Below are positions 40,525 through 50,807 of a DNA stretch of 64,000 nt, in pieces; the first letter of the stretch is position 1; each line of letters begins with the position of its first letter. The notes under the pieces were generated by a model that was not told the origin of the DNA, did no database searches, and saw only the letters and a list, made by a program, of their open reading frames with translations. Location of the stretch: positions 648,501 through 712,500 of the forward strand of contig NC_052667.1 in the NCBI RefSeq assembly GCF_016802725.1, written 5' to 3'. This stretch comes from Solenopsis invicta (taxonomy: Eukaryota; Arthropoda; Insecta; Hymenoptera; Formicidae). A program made the translations under genes and the position numbers.

Positions 40525-43500
40525 GAGAATACGACGGAAATAAAGAAAACTATGTCCTGGTGTGTTACCTCGGTGGGAAACCGCGGTAACGAACCGGTAT
40601 TCCGGTCGACCCCACGTTAGCCTCTTTAATCGCGCTGCGAATAATTAGCGGACGGCGATTAAGGTGATTAAAGGCGAGGGACCGAGTCACGGGTACGACG
40701 CAATTAGCCGAATCACTTAACGACTCGGTCGACGGGTGCACGGACTGACACCTAATGCGGAGAGAGTGCGCAAACGGAATCTGCCTGTTCCGATCTCAAG
40801 GCAGAAATTACGTAATTGAGATATGCCTAAGAAATAACGCACTACGTTGTTGAAGGAATATTTGTTAAACTATCATGTACTATCATAGAACTAATGAGAA
40901 TACTTGATTATTAATATTTGTGATTAGGAAGAACGTACTTTTTACACCAAATTAATTACTATCTCTTCGTTTAGAATTATCCATTTCTCAAGTTTCAGAT
41001 GTAACACATCATGTAAAATCTTGCGAAAATATGCAGTCCTCTATCAGTTAATTGTGTCCATCTACGAATTCCTGCCCCTTAATTCCGAGATTCGCGGCAG
41101 GATTAGTGGATCGTTCGCTTATCTGCATAAGCATCTCGGTAGCCTCTGCAGCGTAGAACCAGAATAAGAAGACAAAATCTCTTCGCTATAGAAGCTTTAC
41201 AGTATACGAGAACTCGCGTATGCCCATCTATATAAGCCAGCGGACCATTCCTACGTATCGTTTGATGTTAAGTTTTGTAGTTAAGAAGCGGCACATTCCT
41301 CAGAGACACGTAAAAGATCGCTAATTACGAGTATGAAAAACGCACTTGTCATTCTTCAATGCAATATTCGTCCTTCCTCATTTACTTCTGTTCTTTCCTT
41401 TTTCCTTCGATTACTTGAATAGAAAAAAATATCGCAACTTGATAGTTCTTATCAAGTGTATGCAATAATGTGTGTGCAGAGATTCTATATCGACCATAAC
41501 AAACTACAAATTACGACTTAATTCCGATTAGTAATTTATCTTATTAATTAATAGTTATTAACTCTTAATATAATTGAAAACTTGATAATAAGTATAAAGC
41601 GCTAAAAAGAAAGTAATTTTCAAAATAGATAAAGGAGAGACAGAGAATTAATGCAAAATTCATTTGCTAAAATAAAATGATTAAAATTAAATGAAAAGCA
41701 TCCATGATCGCAAATAAAATTAGTTATGAAGATCCTTTAACCACTGCATACCTTTGCGAGCGAATCCCTTATCAACATTCTCGGTCGCATGGATCCACAA
41801 AGTATCATAAAGTAGCGTGTCACAGACCATTACTATTCTCATAATTTCTGCATTACAGATTTGTTATCGAAAATTACCGCAAAACGTGTGCTACAAAAAA
41901 CCTGCAGCACACACCTTTCGTCGCATTTCTAAATTATCTTCTAATTAATATACATATCTTTGCATGACCAGGTATCAGCAAGCGTTTCGCAAACCAGTTT
42001 CGCTTCGTGCATACGATTCCCGTTCGCGACCGTTGCCGCCAAGTTACGCATGATTATATGTCGAATGTATGTTCGCAATACTCGAGAAAGCTACGCGTAA
42101 GGAAACGGACAACAAAATTTTAATTTAAATTAAATGGCCTTGAAAAATAATACATGCGAAAAACGCCTTTCAAAAGCAAATTTTTTTACGAGAAATGCAT
42201 TTTACAAGTACACAGAAAGAACAATTTTATTGTAGTATCTATATAAAAATTTAACTACATATAGATCAGAAAATAATTTGATGTTAAACTATCAAAATTA
42301 TTAAAGTCATTCAAACATGATACTGTTGCAGAAAGTTTTGACATTCTAGCAATTAACTTAAATATTCAATATATAATTTTTTAAATTAAACATAATTATG
42401 TGCAAATCTGTATTTTAGCAAAATTGTTCTCTCCGTATAGTAGACTTCAATTATATGATAACAAGATAGCATTGGTACAGAGAGAATAATCATTAGAATT
42501 GTCGGCGTCGTTACAAATTGCACCGTATCCGCGTTCTCTCTCCTTGCAATTCGCTTTACGCGAAGTGAAGTCGCTCGGCAAGCAACAGGGATCATTAATG
42601 GTTCTCACAGTACAAACGTCGTCGGAGGCGTTCTCCTCCGACGAGCGCAAACAAACGGGGCAAGATAGTGCCAACGGTAGCAGCGCCAGGAGATTAGGGT
42701 TTGTTTTACAGCGAGTGGTAAAGCTGTCGCACGGCTCATGCCGGCCGTCGTGTTTAAACGCGCCGGCCTTGGTGCAACAATGCGGAAAGTGTTCACGAGG
42801 TATTTCAGTTGTACTTTGACCCATAGCCGGTGTTGCCCGGCAATACCGACTTTAAATGTTGCCCGTTCAACTCGCGATGCATTTAGAAAAAAAGTTCTTA
42901 AGCCGGGATATAAGTGTGTGCTACGCGAAACGCGTTTCGACCTACATCTACGATATTAATAAAGAGAAAATGCTAAGATCATCAAACTTTGATTGTATGA
43001 AAGAATTATATGAGAATTTGAAGACAAACTTTGTGTATTCCGTCGATAAGTAAAAAAAAAAATAAGGATAAATATGATACGTTATAAGAATCAAACATCA
43101 TACATAAGAACAGAATAAAATCTTAAATTATCTCAAATAAATTTAATCGAAAGATATTTTGACGAGTTAAAAATAGAATAAGTTTATAATACTATAAATT
43201 ATACATGTATGTGTGTGTTTGACGGTTTATAGAAGCCGTTTCCAAGATCAAGACTGTTACAAAAGGAATTGTGTGGGCGTGGCAGATAACATCCAAGTCT
43301 TATCATACAATTGGAAAAATATCATCAGCCCGCTGTGAAAATAGTTGCGTAACGTATGTATGTATACGCGCGTAGAGCACGCAAACATTGGTGTGGCTTG
43401 CCGCATTTTGGATGCAGGTTACGCCCATCGCAGCGTATTGATAAAAAATGGAATTTATTTATTCTTGAAATATATGGGAATGACAAGAAATATTAAGAAA

Positions 43501-45388
43501 TTCTCGGACAATCAAAAATATACGTATATACATATAGCCGAATAGAAAAGTATATCGTTGCGGAATACTACCGCGTGCGAATTATTTATGATATTTTGAA
43601 ATCTGATGCCGACTTAAATTTATTTGCATTCACTATTTTTTTATTTTACATGTAATCAAAATGACAATAAATTAATCAATAAATTATCGAATAAAAAATA
43701 TGAGAAAAATAATAGTAGCGGTATATAATTATCTTGGATATCGATAAAGATCTTAAAAATTATAAAATCCGAAGACTGGAGAGGAAAGAAATAACAATAA
43801 ATTTTTCAACAAAATTTCATTTGCGGTTACTCGTCTATCACGAAAGCACCGAAATCGAAAATCTCGTTACTCTATATCGCGGCGAGGATATCGAAAGATT
43901 CGATTACGGCGGGATGACAGGTGCAGATGGCACCTGCCTAAATTTACGAATCTTGCGTGCTCTACGATTCTATATCTATTCAGAGGAATGTCCCACACAT
44001 GGTTCCTACGTGAAGTACTATCATCCTATCCACGTCCAGTAAACAAGCGTATAAGACCGCTGGGCATATTTGAGGAGGAGTGCGTGGAAAAGGAACATGC
44101 GGCGCGACGTGCGCGGTGCACCGACCACCTCGACCTTCTCCACCCCTGGCGGATAAAAACCCCTTTCGAGAGTGAAATATGTGAGAGACGGGACCGCCTC
44201 GCGGGATAATTCTGAATTATGTTTGTCCTCATCTCTCCGGCCGGCGCGGCGCGCAGCGCTTCCACCTAGTCGCGCTTCGCCCTTTTGTCAACCTCGCGCG
44301 GGACCCTGGGTCTCGCCATTCTTCTACCATTCCTCCGATTCGTTCCCGACGCGTTCTTCGATACTTAATGCGGCACGCTGTATCGCGTCGTCGATTCACG
44401 ATCCGCTTCGGCTCGATTCACGGCTCGAAACAACTTTGAATAGTTGGAAGGGGATCGGTATCGAAACGATGATAAACATGAATATCTTTGATATTTATTA
44501 TTATTCCTCTACTATATATACTGTCTTTATAATCGAGTTTTTTTTCCAAAATCAGACTGGTTATATTACTGTATTAAACGCAATAGAAATAACTAAAAAT
44601 TTTCTAAAAAACATCTAGCTGTCATTTGGAACATTTTAAAAAATATTCCGTAGAATTGGATTAGCAAATTCCATTGTATAACGTCTTTAGTTTTTCACGC
44701 ATATATATTATTTTATAATTGGCTTTTTACGTCATTCTGTACCTAGGGCAATTTGTATTCCTTACGGCGTGATCAACGATAAAGAATCTATGCATCGTTA
44801 CAAATGTAATTTACTTGCTCGATCAACGAGCGCAATCGACTTGACTCGTGACACGTCTCGTATGCGATAAGATCAGGATAATTCCGAGTCGTGAGATGAT
44901 CTGGTACGCAATCGAGTCTAATTAGGAGAACATACGCTCCAAGAAAACACCGCTTGAAAATTAATATGCCAATTTCAACGTAGATTACTAATGATATCGT
45001 TGTATTGAAGAACTTGCGTTAACATATACAGGATATACCTTCATTGCTATTAATGATAGGTAATTATCTTAACTTGATTTTCTCTTAAAGAAAATTATAT
45101 GAGAAATTATTACTTCTTATATTTCTTACATTTTTTTAAATATTAACTATTATGATAATTACATTTTTAATTAAATATTAAAGTAAAGTGTAAAACTATG
45201 TATCTACGTTACAAAAGTTTAATTTTTCACATCAATATTTTTCGAATAATCACAATATTTTTGAAATAGCAATCGCACGATAATTCAAGATCGTACAGCA
45301 ATGTCTTTCTCAGGAACAAGTAAATAGGAATAAATAATTAGTATCAAAGATATAATAAATAATATGTAAAATAAATTATATTACTTAC

Positions 45389-45461
45389 CTCAAAATTGCT
45401 CTGCCGTTGCTCGATGCCTCCCAAGTCTTCTTCTCCTCTCAAATCCGTCTGCGGCGTTAAT
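45389..45461 (-). CDS. candidate internal exon A of unidentified gene
   Basis: 73-nt segment on the minus strand with good splice signals: a pyrimidine-rich acceptor ending TTACAG (AG at 45463-45462) and donor GTAAGT (45388-45383). Taking one leading base, it reads LTPQTDLRGEEDLGGIEQ and so on to FE, open throughout and ending in phase 0. The two other frames hit a stop at the start or the end. A second copy of its core lies at about 46118-46190. The shared residues are LRG, LGGI and RQ, and both copies have eight codons between GGI and the donor. I do not recognise the protein. It may be an alternative exon of an unknown gene, or a non-coding transcript exon. It lies 23 kb upstream of hth on the same strand, but nothing ties it to hth. 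Confidence 0.35.
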
Positions 45462-45522
45462 CTGTAACATACAAGTATAAGAAAAGTCACAACAATGGTT
45501 TCACTCTCGTGTTATAAATCAC

Positions 45523-45911
45523 AGAATAATTAAAGGCTATGAACGAGCAAAACGGTTGTTATTTAAATGATTTATTAAAATTTAATAAAATTGCGGATAC
45601 GATACGTTTCGGTTTAACTTGACCTTCTTCAGCCATATATTAACATTAATTTATGCTAATTACAGATATGAGAATTTGCACGGTTTTGAACGCATGTCAA
45701 AAATCCACCCGTTATGTCAATTAACGGATGGATTTTGATATGTGTTCAAAACCATGCAAATTCTCACATCTGTAATTAGGATAAATTAATGTTAATATAC
45801 GGCTAAAGAAGGTCAAGTTAAACCGAAACGTAACACATTCGCAATTTTGTTAATTTTAATAAATCATTTAAATAACAACCGTTTTGCTCGTTCATGGCCT
45901 TTAATTATTCT
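45523..45911. mobile_element. foldback element (near-perfect 0.39-kb inverted repeat)
   Basis: The left arm (45523-45711) and right arm (about 45726-45911) are reverse complements with only scattered mismatches, separated by a ~15-nt loop. The ends read agaataattaaagg and its complement. The length and lack of coding capacity fit a MITE or a solo foldback element. The 12-mer tataagaaaagt occurs at 45476-45487 and again at 45911-45922, flanking the structure, but the left copy is 35 bp outside the arm; it may be a target duplication or coincidence. The family is unidentified. Confidence 0.8.
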
Positions 45912-46117
45912 ATAAGAAAAGTTATAGTAGCGCTCAAAATTAATATTTTAAAGAATAATTATTTATTTGCTCATTGAATTTTATTCGTATATTAATTATA
46001 GGTAATAATAGAGTAAAATATAATTTTTTAAAATCTTTTTCAAGCATAAGATTTTATAGTTTTACAAAAAGAATTTCTTTCTTAAATAATACTGTATATA
46101 AAAAATAAATAACTAAC

Positions 46118-46190
46118 CGAAAGACTGGTACACTGACGCCCGATGCCTCCTAGGCCTCCTCCTCCTCCCCTCAGCTCCAGGTTGTCGTCT
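46118..46190 (-). CDS. candidate exon B, diverged copy of exon A
   Basis: Minus-strand segment reading NLELRGGGGGLGGIGRQ and so on to LS before a weak donor GTTAGT (46117-46112). The core aligns with exon A with one extra codon (LRG-GGGG-LGGI against LRG-EED-LGGI), an in-frame difference. The donor distance from GGI (eight codons) and the phase (0) are the same. Unlike exon A it has no clear pyrimidine tract or acceptor upstream, so its 5' limit is uncertain. It could be a first exon, a dead duplicate, or a non-coding repeat. The start coordinate given marks the donor side; the other end is approximate. Confidence 0.25.
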
Positions 46191-46405
46191 CTTCTTGTTG
46201 CACTCGCGATAAACACTCGCGTTAAATAAACAGAATTTGCGCCCGTGGACTAATGAAATATATATATATATATGTCCTTCGCGCGAACACACCGCGGTAC
46301 TTTGGATTTATAAAATCCATGATACGAGTTCCTATTCAGAGGGAGTCCCGTGGATTCAACACCCCCACTCGGCATGAGACATCGCGATGCACCGGCGACG
46401 TTCGG

Positions 46406-46612
46406 TTAATATGATAAAAATAAATTGAGTTTCAGTGGCACTTTTCATAATTTCGGAGTTCCTTATAAAAAAATAACAAAAAGTTCTACAGTTTTTACCT
46501 CAATAAAACAAAAAATGTGTGCATTTCGTAAATTTAGCACGACACCTTTTTCTCTAAAGTACAAGAAAACAATAATATTAATATATTTGACAAGAGTTCT
46601 AGTTAGTACTAG
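46406..46612 (+). repeat. left terminal inverted repeat of the foldback element
   Basis: About 207 bp matching the reverse complement of 49249-49459. Identity is high at both ends and lower in the middle, where the right copy has insertions. Confidence 0.8.
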
Positions 46613-47016
46613 CAGATGCCTTAAAGTCTTGAAGTCAGAAATCTTGAAGTCTTGTATCCTCATTTTCTTAGAGATCTCAGAAGTACGTAAAATCCGGTGA
46701 AATCCAATAAAATCCGATAAAGTCCATGATAGTCCGTGTAGTCTGATGAAATCCGGCAAAGTTTTGAAGTCAGAAATCTTAAAGTCTTAAAGTCAGAAGT
46801 CTTGAAGCCTTGAAGTCTTGTAGTCCAGTGTACATCTATTTTTCCAGTGGTCCATGAAGTACGTAAAGTCCGGTGAAATCCAATAAAGTCCGACGAAGTC
46901 CAATAAAGACCATGATAGTCAATGTAATCTGGTGAAGTCTTGAAGTCAAAAATTCGGTGTACATTTATTTTCTCAGTAGTTATCGAATTAAATGCTAAAA
47001 TATAGTTTGTAAACGA

Positions 47017-47077
47017 AATGCTGAAAAGTAAAATGCTGGAAAGTAAAAATGCTGAAAAGTAAAAATGCTGGAAAGTA
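47017..47077. repeat. 15-16-bp tandem repeat (aatgctgaaaagtaaa)
   Basis: Four imperfect copies of a unit alternating gctgaaaagta and gctggaaagta, inside the foldback element. Confidence 0.85.
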
Positions 47078-47895
47078 TAATTATATACAATGCGACACAT
47101 GCTGCAAACCCACAGCGTGGTTCATCGGTAAACACACAGTACAACACGTTTTAATTTAACAAATTAATATTTAACGTTCGAGTATTAGCAGAAGATTCGA
47201 TTCTTTATGTTAAAAGGTATTTATAAGTATATTTCGAATCTTGCAGGTATTTGTTTGTAAAATTCGAAACCAACTATAGTCGAGGAATCGATTACCTCGC
47301 AAGTATGTTGTATGAAACATTATTATTTCTTAAAAGTTCGATGAAGTTCAGCGTGGTCCATGAAATCCGACAAAGACCGATGAAGTTCAGCGTAGTTCAT
47401 GAAATCCGACAAAGATCGATGAAGCGTAGTTCAGGAAATCCGACGAAGTCCATGACAGTCCGTATAGTCTAATAAAGTCCGGTGAAGTCTTGAAGTCTTG
47501 TAATCCGGTGTACATTTATTTTCCCAGTGGTCCATAAAGTGCGTGAAATCCGGTGAAATCTAATAAAATTCGATGAAGTTCAACATAGTTCAATGATGTC
47601 CATGACAGTCCGACGAAATCCGATAAAGTCCATGATAGTCCGTGCAGTCTGATAAAGTCCAGTGAAGTCTTGAAGTCAGAAGTCTTGAAGTCTTGTAGTC
47701 CGGTGTGCACCCATTTTCCCAATGGTCCATAAAGTACGTAAAGTCTGGTGAAATCCAATAAAATCCGATAAAGTTCGACGTAGTCCGATGAGGTCCATGA
47801 TAGTCCGTGTAGTCTGGAAACCTTTTGCATCGGCTTACTATTAATCTTCCGTGTGATCCTGTTCACGATCATTTTAACTTGACATTGGTTTTAAT

Positions 47896-48305
47896 GAAGC
47901 TTACGTGCTAAATCACAAATTTATCCTGATATTTTTAACAAAACTTACATGCTAGATTACAAATTTAGAACCCGACATTTTTCTAACGAAACTTACAAGG
48001 TAGATTACAAATTTAGTACCCGACATTTTTCTAACGAAATTTACAAGCTAGATTACAAATTTAGAACCCGACATTTTTCTAACGAAACTTACAAACTAGA
48101 TTACAAATTTAGAATCCGACATTTTTCTAACGAAACTTACAAGCTAGATTACAAATTTAGAACCCGACATTTTTCTAACGAAATTTACAAGCTAGATTAC
48201 AAATTTAGAACCCGACATTTTTCTAACGAAACTTACAAGCTAGATTACAAATTTAGAACCCGACATTTTTCTGACAAAACTTACAAGCTAGATTACAAAT
48301 GAAAT
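47896..48305. repeat. 48-bp minisatellite, about 8.5 copies
   Basis: Unit of 48 bp beginning ttacaagctagattacaaat and ending in ttctaacgaaac. The first copy (47896-47943) is degenerate; the following ones are nearly identical. Because 48 is a multiple of three, one frame stays open for 117 codons with a 16-residue repeat (LDYKFRTRHFSNETYK). I regard that as a by-product, since there is no flanking coding sequence. Confidence 0.93.
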
Positions 48306-49118
48306 CCCGACAATGTAGAATGAGATATTATATGCTAAACGAGCGGCATAATAGAAAAATCACAAATCCGTAAAGTCCGACAAAATCTTGAAATTAAAAA
48401 TCTTAAAGTCTTAAAATCGGAAGTCTTGAAGTCTTGTAATTCACACCTATTTCCCCAATGGTCCACGAAGTGCGTGAAGTCCGATGAAATCCAATAAAAT
48501 CTGATAAAGTTTGACGTAGTCCAATGATGTCCATGATAGTCTGACGAAATCCGATGAAGTCCATGATAGTCCGTGCAGTCTGATAAAATTCAGTGATGTC
48601 TTGAAGTTAGAAGTCTTGAAGTCTTGTCGTCCGGTTTACACCCATTTTCCCAATGGTCTATGAAGTGCGTGAAGTTCGGTGAAATCCAATAAAATCCGAT
48701 GAAGTTCGACGTAGTCCGATGAGGTCCATGATAGTCCATGTAGTCTGATAAAGTCCGGCGAAATCTTGAAATTAGAAATCTTAAAGTCTTTAAGTCAGAA
48801 GTCTTGAAGTCTCGTAATCCGGTGTACATCCATTTTCCTACTTATATAGGAAGTGCGTGAAATCTAGTGAAATCCAATAAAATCCGATAAAGTCCATAAT
48901 AGTCCGTGTAGTCTGGTGAAATTCAGTAAAATCTTGAGGTCAGAAGTCTTAAAGTCTTGAAGTCTTGTAATTTTGTAGTGCGGTGTATACCTATTTTCTC
49001 AGTGGTACACTTGGACAAAAAGTGTCAAAAGCTGCCTATTTATCACAGTGTCCAAGTGTGATGATTCGTATATTGAAAAAAAATATTTTTGAAAATGCAA
49101 TCATTTGTAGAGCTCTAA

Positions 49119-49245
49119 GGCCCGGTTGTTCCACCTTTTGGTAAGTATCAGGTAATTTAACTGTTAAGTAAACCTATGCGAAATGCATAGGTTTACCTAA
49201 TAGTTAAATTACCTGATACTTACCAAAAGGTAGAACAACCGGGCC
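49119..49245. mobile_element. Harbinger-type MITE, 127 bp, TAA target duplication
   Basis: Nearly perfect palindrome. Both termini read GGCCCGGTTGTTC inward and the arms stay complementary to the centre (ataggttta). It is flanked by TAA at 49116-49118 and 49246-49248. A three-base TWA duplication with GGCC-type ends is characteristic of PIF/Harbinger. It is nested inside the 3-kb foldback element, so it is the younger insertion. Confidence 0.85.
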
Positions 49246-49248
49246 TAA

Positions 49249-49459
49249 GAGTATTAACTAGAACTCTTGTCAAATACTAATATTTATTGTTTTCTTGTAC
49301 TTTAATGGATAAGATGTAATGCTTTATTCGAGAAATTAGTACCATATTTTGTTATTGTTTTTTTGGGAGGATAAAATTTGCAGAACTCTTCGTTATTTTT
49401 ATAAAAAACTTCAAAATTATAAAAAGTGCCACTGGAACTCTATATTTGTTTCATATTAA
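49249..49459 (-). repeat. right terminal inverted repeat of the foldback element
   Basis: About 211 bp, the partner of 46406-46612. It abuts the target duplication of the nested Harbinger-type MITE. Confidence 0.8.
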
Positions 49460-50380
49460 CAAAACGTGCCGTAACCACAATGCGCAATGCCCCCCCCCAG
49501 TGAGATGTTCACTGCCAAGCAGCAGGGGTGCGATTCCCGACCCTCGAATTAGGATTCTATCGAATGAAAAGTCTATTAGTCCGATAATATAAACGGCACT
49601 CCCGAAATAAACGCGCGTCGCGACGAACCGGCTACGGTTCGTTTATTTTATTAAAAATCAGCGACGATTTAAGTGTTGCCTTCCTCTCGTTGTTTTTATC
49701 TCGAGGAATATCTGTAAGATACGTTTAAGATATTTATTAAATAGATATACACCAATGTATACATGTTATCAATATCTTATTAAATATATGAAAAAAATAT
49801 TTTTTTAAATAAAATTAAAAATACGGTTTGAATGGTATCTCAATATATTCATTCAAATGTCTTTTTAGTTTTTTTCTCATAATGGGCAATTATTTAAAAG
49901 AGACACCGAAATTCGGGATCGAAACGCAGTGAAGGAACGGAATTGGGTGGTAAATGGGGAGATTGTAGACAAAACGAGAAGTTTACTGACTGGCACCGAA
50001 TCGAAAGCTGAAGAGCGGCAGAGGGCAGTGAGAGAAGAGATAGAAAGAGATATCGGACAGAACAGTGAGAAGGACGGTGGGACAAAGGGAGAAAGAGATG
50101 AAGGAAAAAAAAACACACACGCGCCACCCGCTGAGCTGAACGAGACGCATGCGTGCGATCCTATACTGATAGCATACTGTGTTTCCATGCCTATACGGCT
50201 ATCCTCTCGTACTCCCGTCCCTCTTGTTCTTCCTCATCTCCTCGATCTCTCCTTTTCCACCTTCTCCTCTCTAAATTTCGTTTCCATTTCTTCTTTCACG
50301 CTTTTTTGTTCTTTTTTTCTCCTTGTCTCAATCTATTTCTCTTGGTCTTCCTTTTTTAAAATTTTTATTAAATTCCAAGA
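49460..50380. other. region between elements, no gene seen
   Basis: 49460-49650 shows weak inverted similarity to 46200-46405, for example attagtcc and gaat-agga blocks in the same order. It includes a poly(C) run and the sequence ggtgcgattcccgaccc, which resembles a tRNA T-arm but has no tRNA around it. 49900-50380 is purine- then pyrimidine-rich; its longest frames are low complexity. Confidence 0.6.
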
Positions 50381-50522
50381 GCTTGAGCAGAAAAATTGCC
50401 GTAATAGTCGTAGACATAAATTGACGCACAAAGATTGACGTAAATACATATGTATGTCAGCCTTTATATGTTGACAATTACGATTACGATTACGACTATT
50501 ACGGCAGTTTTTCTGCTCAGGC
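50381..50522. mobile_element. MITE-like inverted-repeat element, about 140 bp
   Basis: 32-bp terminal inverted repeats at 50381-50412 and 50491-50522, both reading gcytgagcagaaaaa inward, with tgccgtaatagtcgta further in. The interior contains the short palindrome tacatatgta. No clear target duplication is visible. Confidence 0.75.
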
Positions 50523-50758
50523 CCTATGTGAAAAAGATAAAAAAACCAAAAATAAAAGTCTTAATAATTTTTGCAAAATAATTTTTTATTATTTTAAAAT
50601 TGACAAACAATTTTTGCAACTGTGCCAATATTCTCTTTATTATATGTTGTATATTTTATTTAAAAAATTATATTTTAAGTTTGTAGGTATATAAAATACT
50701 TTGCAATTATTGTTTTGTACTTTAATATGTATTCTGAAAAGTCAAATCGAATAATGTA

Positions 50759-50761
<3 letters not shown>

Positions 50762-50803
<42 letters not shown>
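50762..50803. repeat. (GA)n microsatellite
   Basis: About 42 bp of uninterrupted AG/GA repeats. Confidence 0.93.

Positions 50804-50807
<4 letters not shown>

Larger units (their letters stand above)
24451..45380. other. upstream region without recognised genes
   Basis: About 21 kb read on both strands. Open frames are short, shift frame and match no family I know. AT-rich DNA alternates with GC-rich patches at about 24780-24980, 25840-26320, 29390-29740, 31040-31220, 32930-33220, 34330-34780, 35120-36000, 37370-37680, 38430-38930, 40580-40800, 42500-42860 and 43900-44440. No tRNA, rRNA or transposon protein is visible. It could be intergenic DNA upstream of hth, or an intron of a longer hth transcript or of another gene. 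The patches may be enhancers (inference). Confidence 0.6.
46615..49005 (+). repeat. 10-bp-monomer satellite in ~130-195-bp higher-order units (about nine units)
   Basis: The blocks at 46615-46985, 47336-47830 and 48360-49005 are made of 10-bp units of the form ccgataaagt or ccaataaaat. For example, from 46861 to 46940 eight successive 10-mers carry the motif A(A/G)TC, or a one-base variant, at the same offset. These are grouped into larger units marked by a spacer such as cattttcccaatggtcc. Spacers fall near 46657, 46835, 46966, 47517, 47711, 48447, 48641, 48831 and 48990. A ~235-bp non-repeated stretch (47100-47335) and the 48-bp minisatellite interrupt the array. The ~80-145-codon frames on the minus strand rich in DFIGFHR/SDF motifs are translations of this repeat. 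Confidence 0.85.
46406..49459. mobile_element. 3.05-kb foldback-type element with long terminal inverted repeats and satellite interior
   Basis: The outer ~205 bp at each end are diverged reverse complements. Left 46406-46612 and right 49249-49459 both start TTAATATGA from the outside, share cagtggcactttt, then taaagtacaagaaaacaat, and end tttgacaagagttctagtta. Between them lie direct, not inverted, satellite blocks, a 48-bp minisatellite and a nested MITE. There is no transposase frame. Long inverted repeats enclosing tandem repeats resemble Foldback/Galileo-type elements of insects, but I see no homology to a named family. TTAA at both termini could be part of the repeat or a target duplication. 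Weaker inverted similarity continues outward for another ~200 bp on each side. Confidence 0.75.

Noticed and set aside
46660..47872. Minus-strand frames of 146 and 118 codons rich in SDFIGFHR-type motifs
   Set aside because: Translations of the 10-bp satellite; stop-free only because the repeat lacks stops in that frame.
47949..48302. 117-codon frame with a perfect 16-residue repeat
   Set aside because: A 48-bp minisatellite divisible by three; no flanking coding sequence or splice sites, and it lies inside a repeat element.
49515..49545. ggtgcgattcccgaccc resembling a tRNA T-arm/B box
   Set aside because: No acceptor stem, D-arm or anticodon arm in register around it; at most a fragment of a tRNA-derived repeat.
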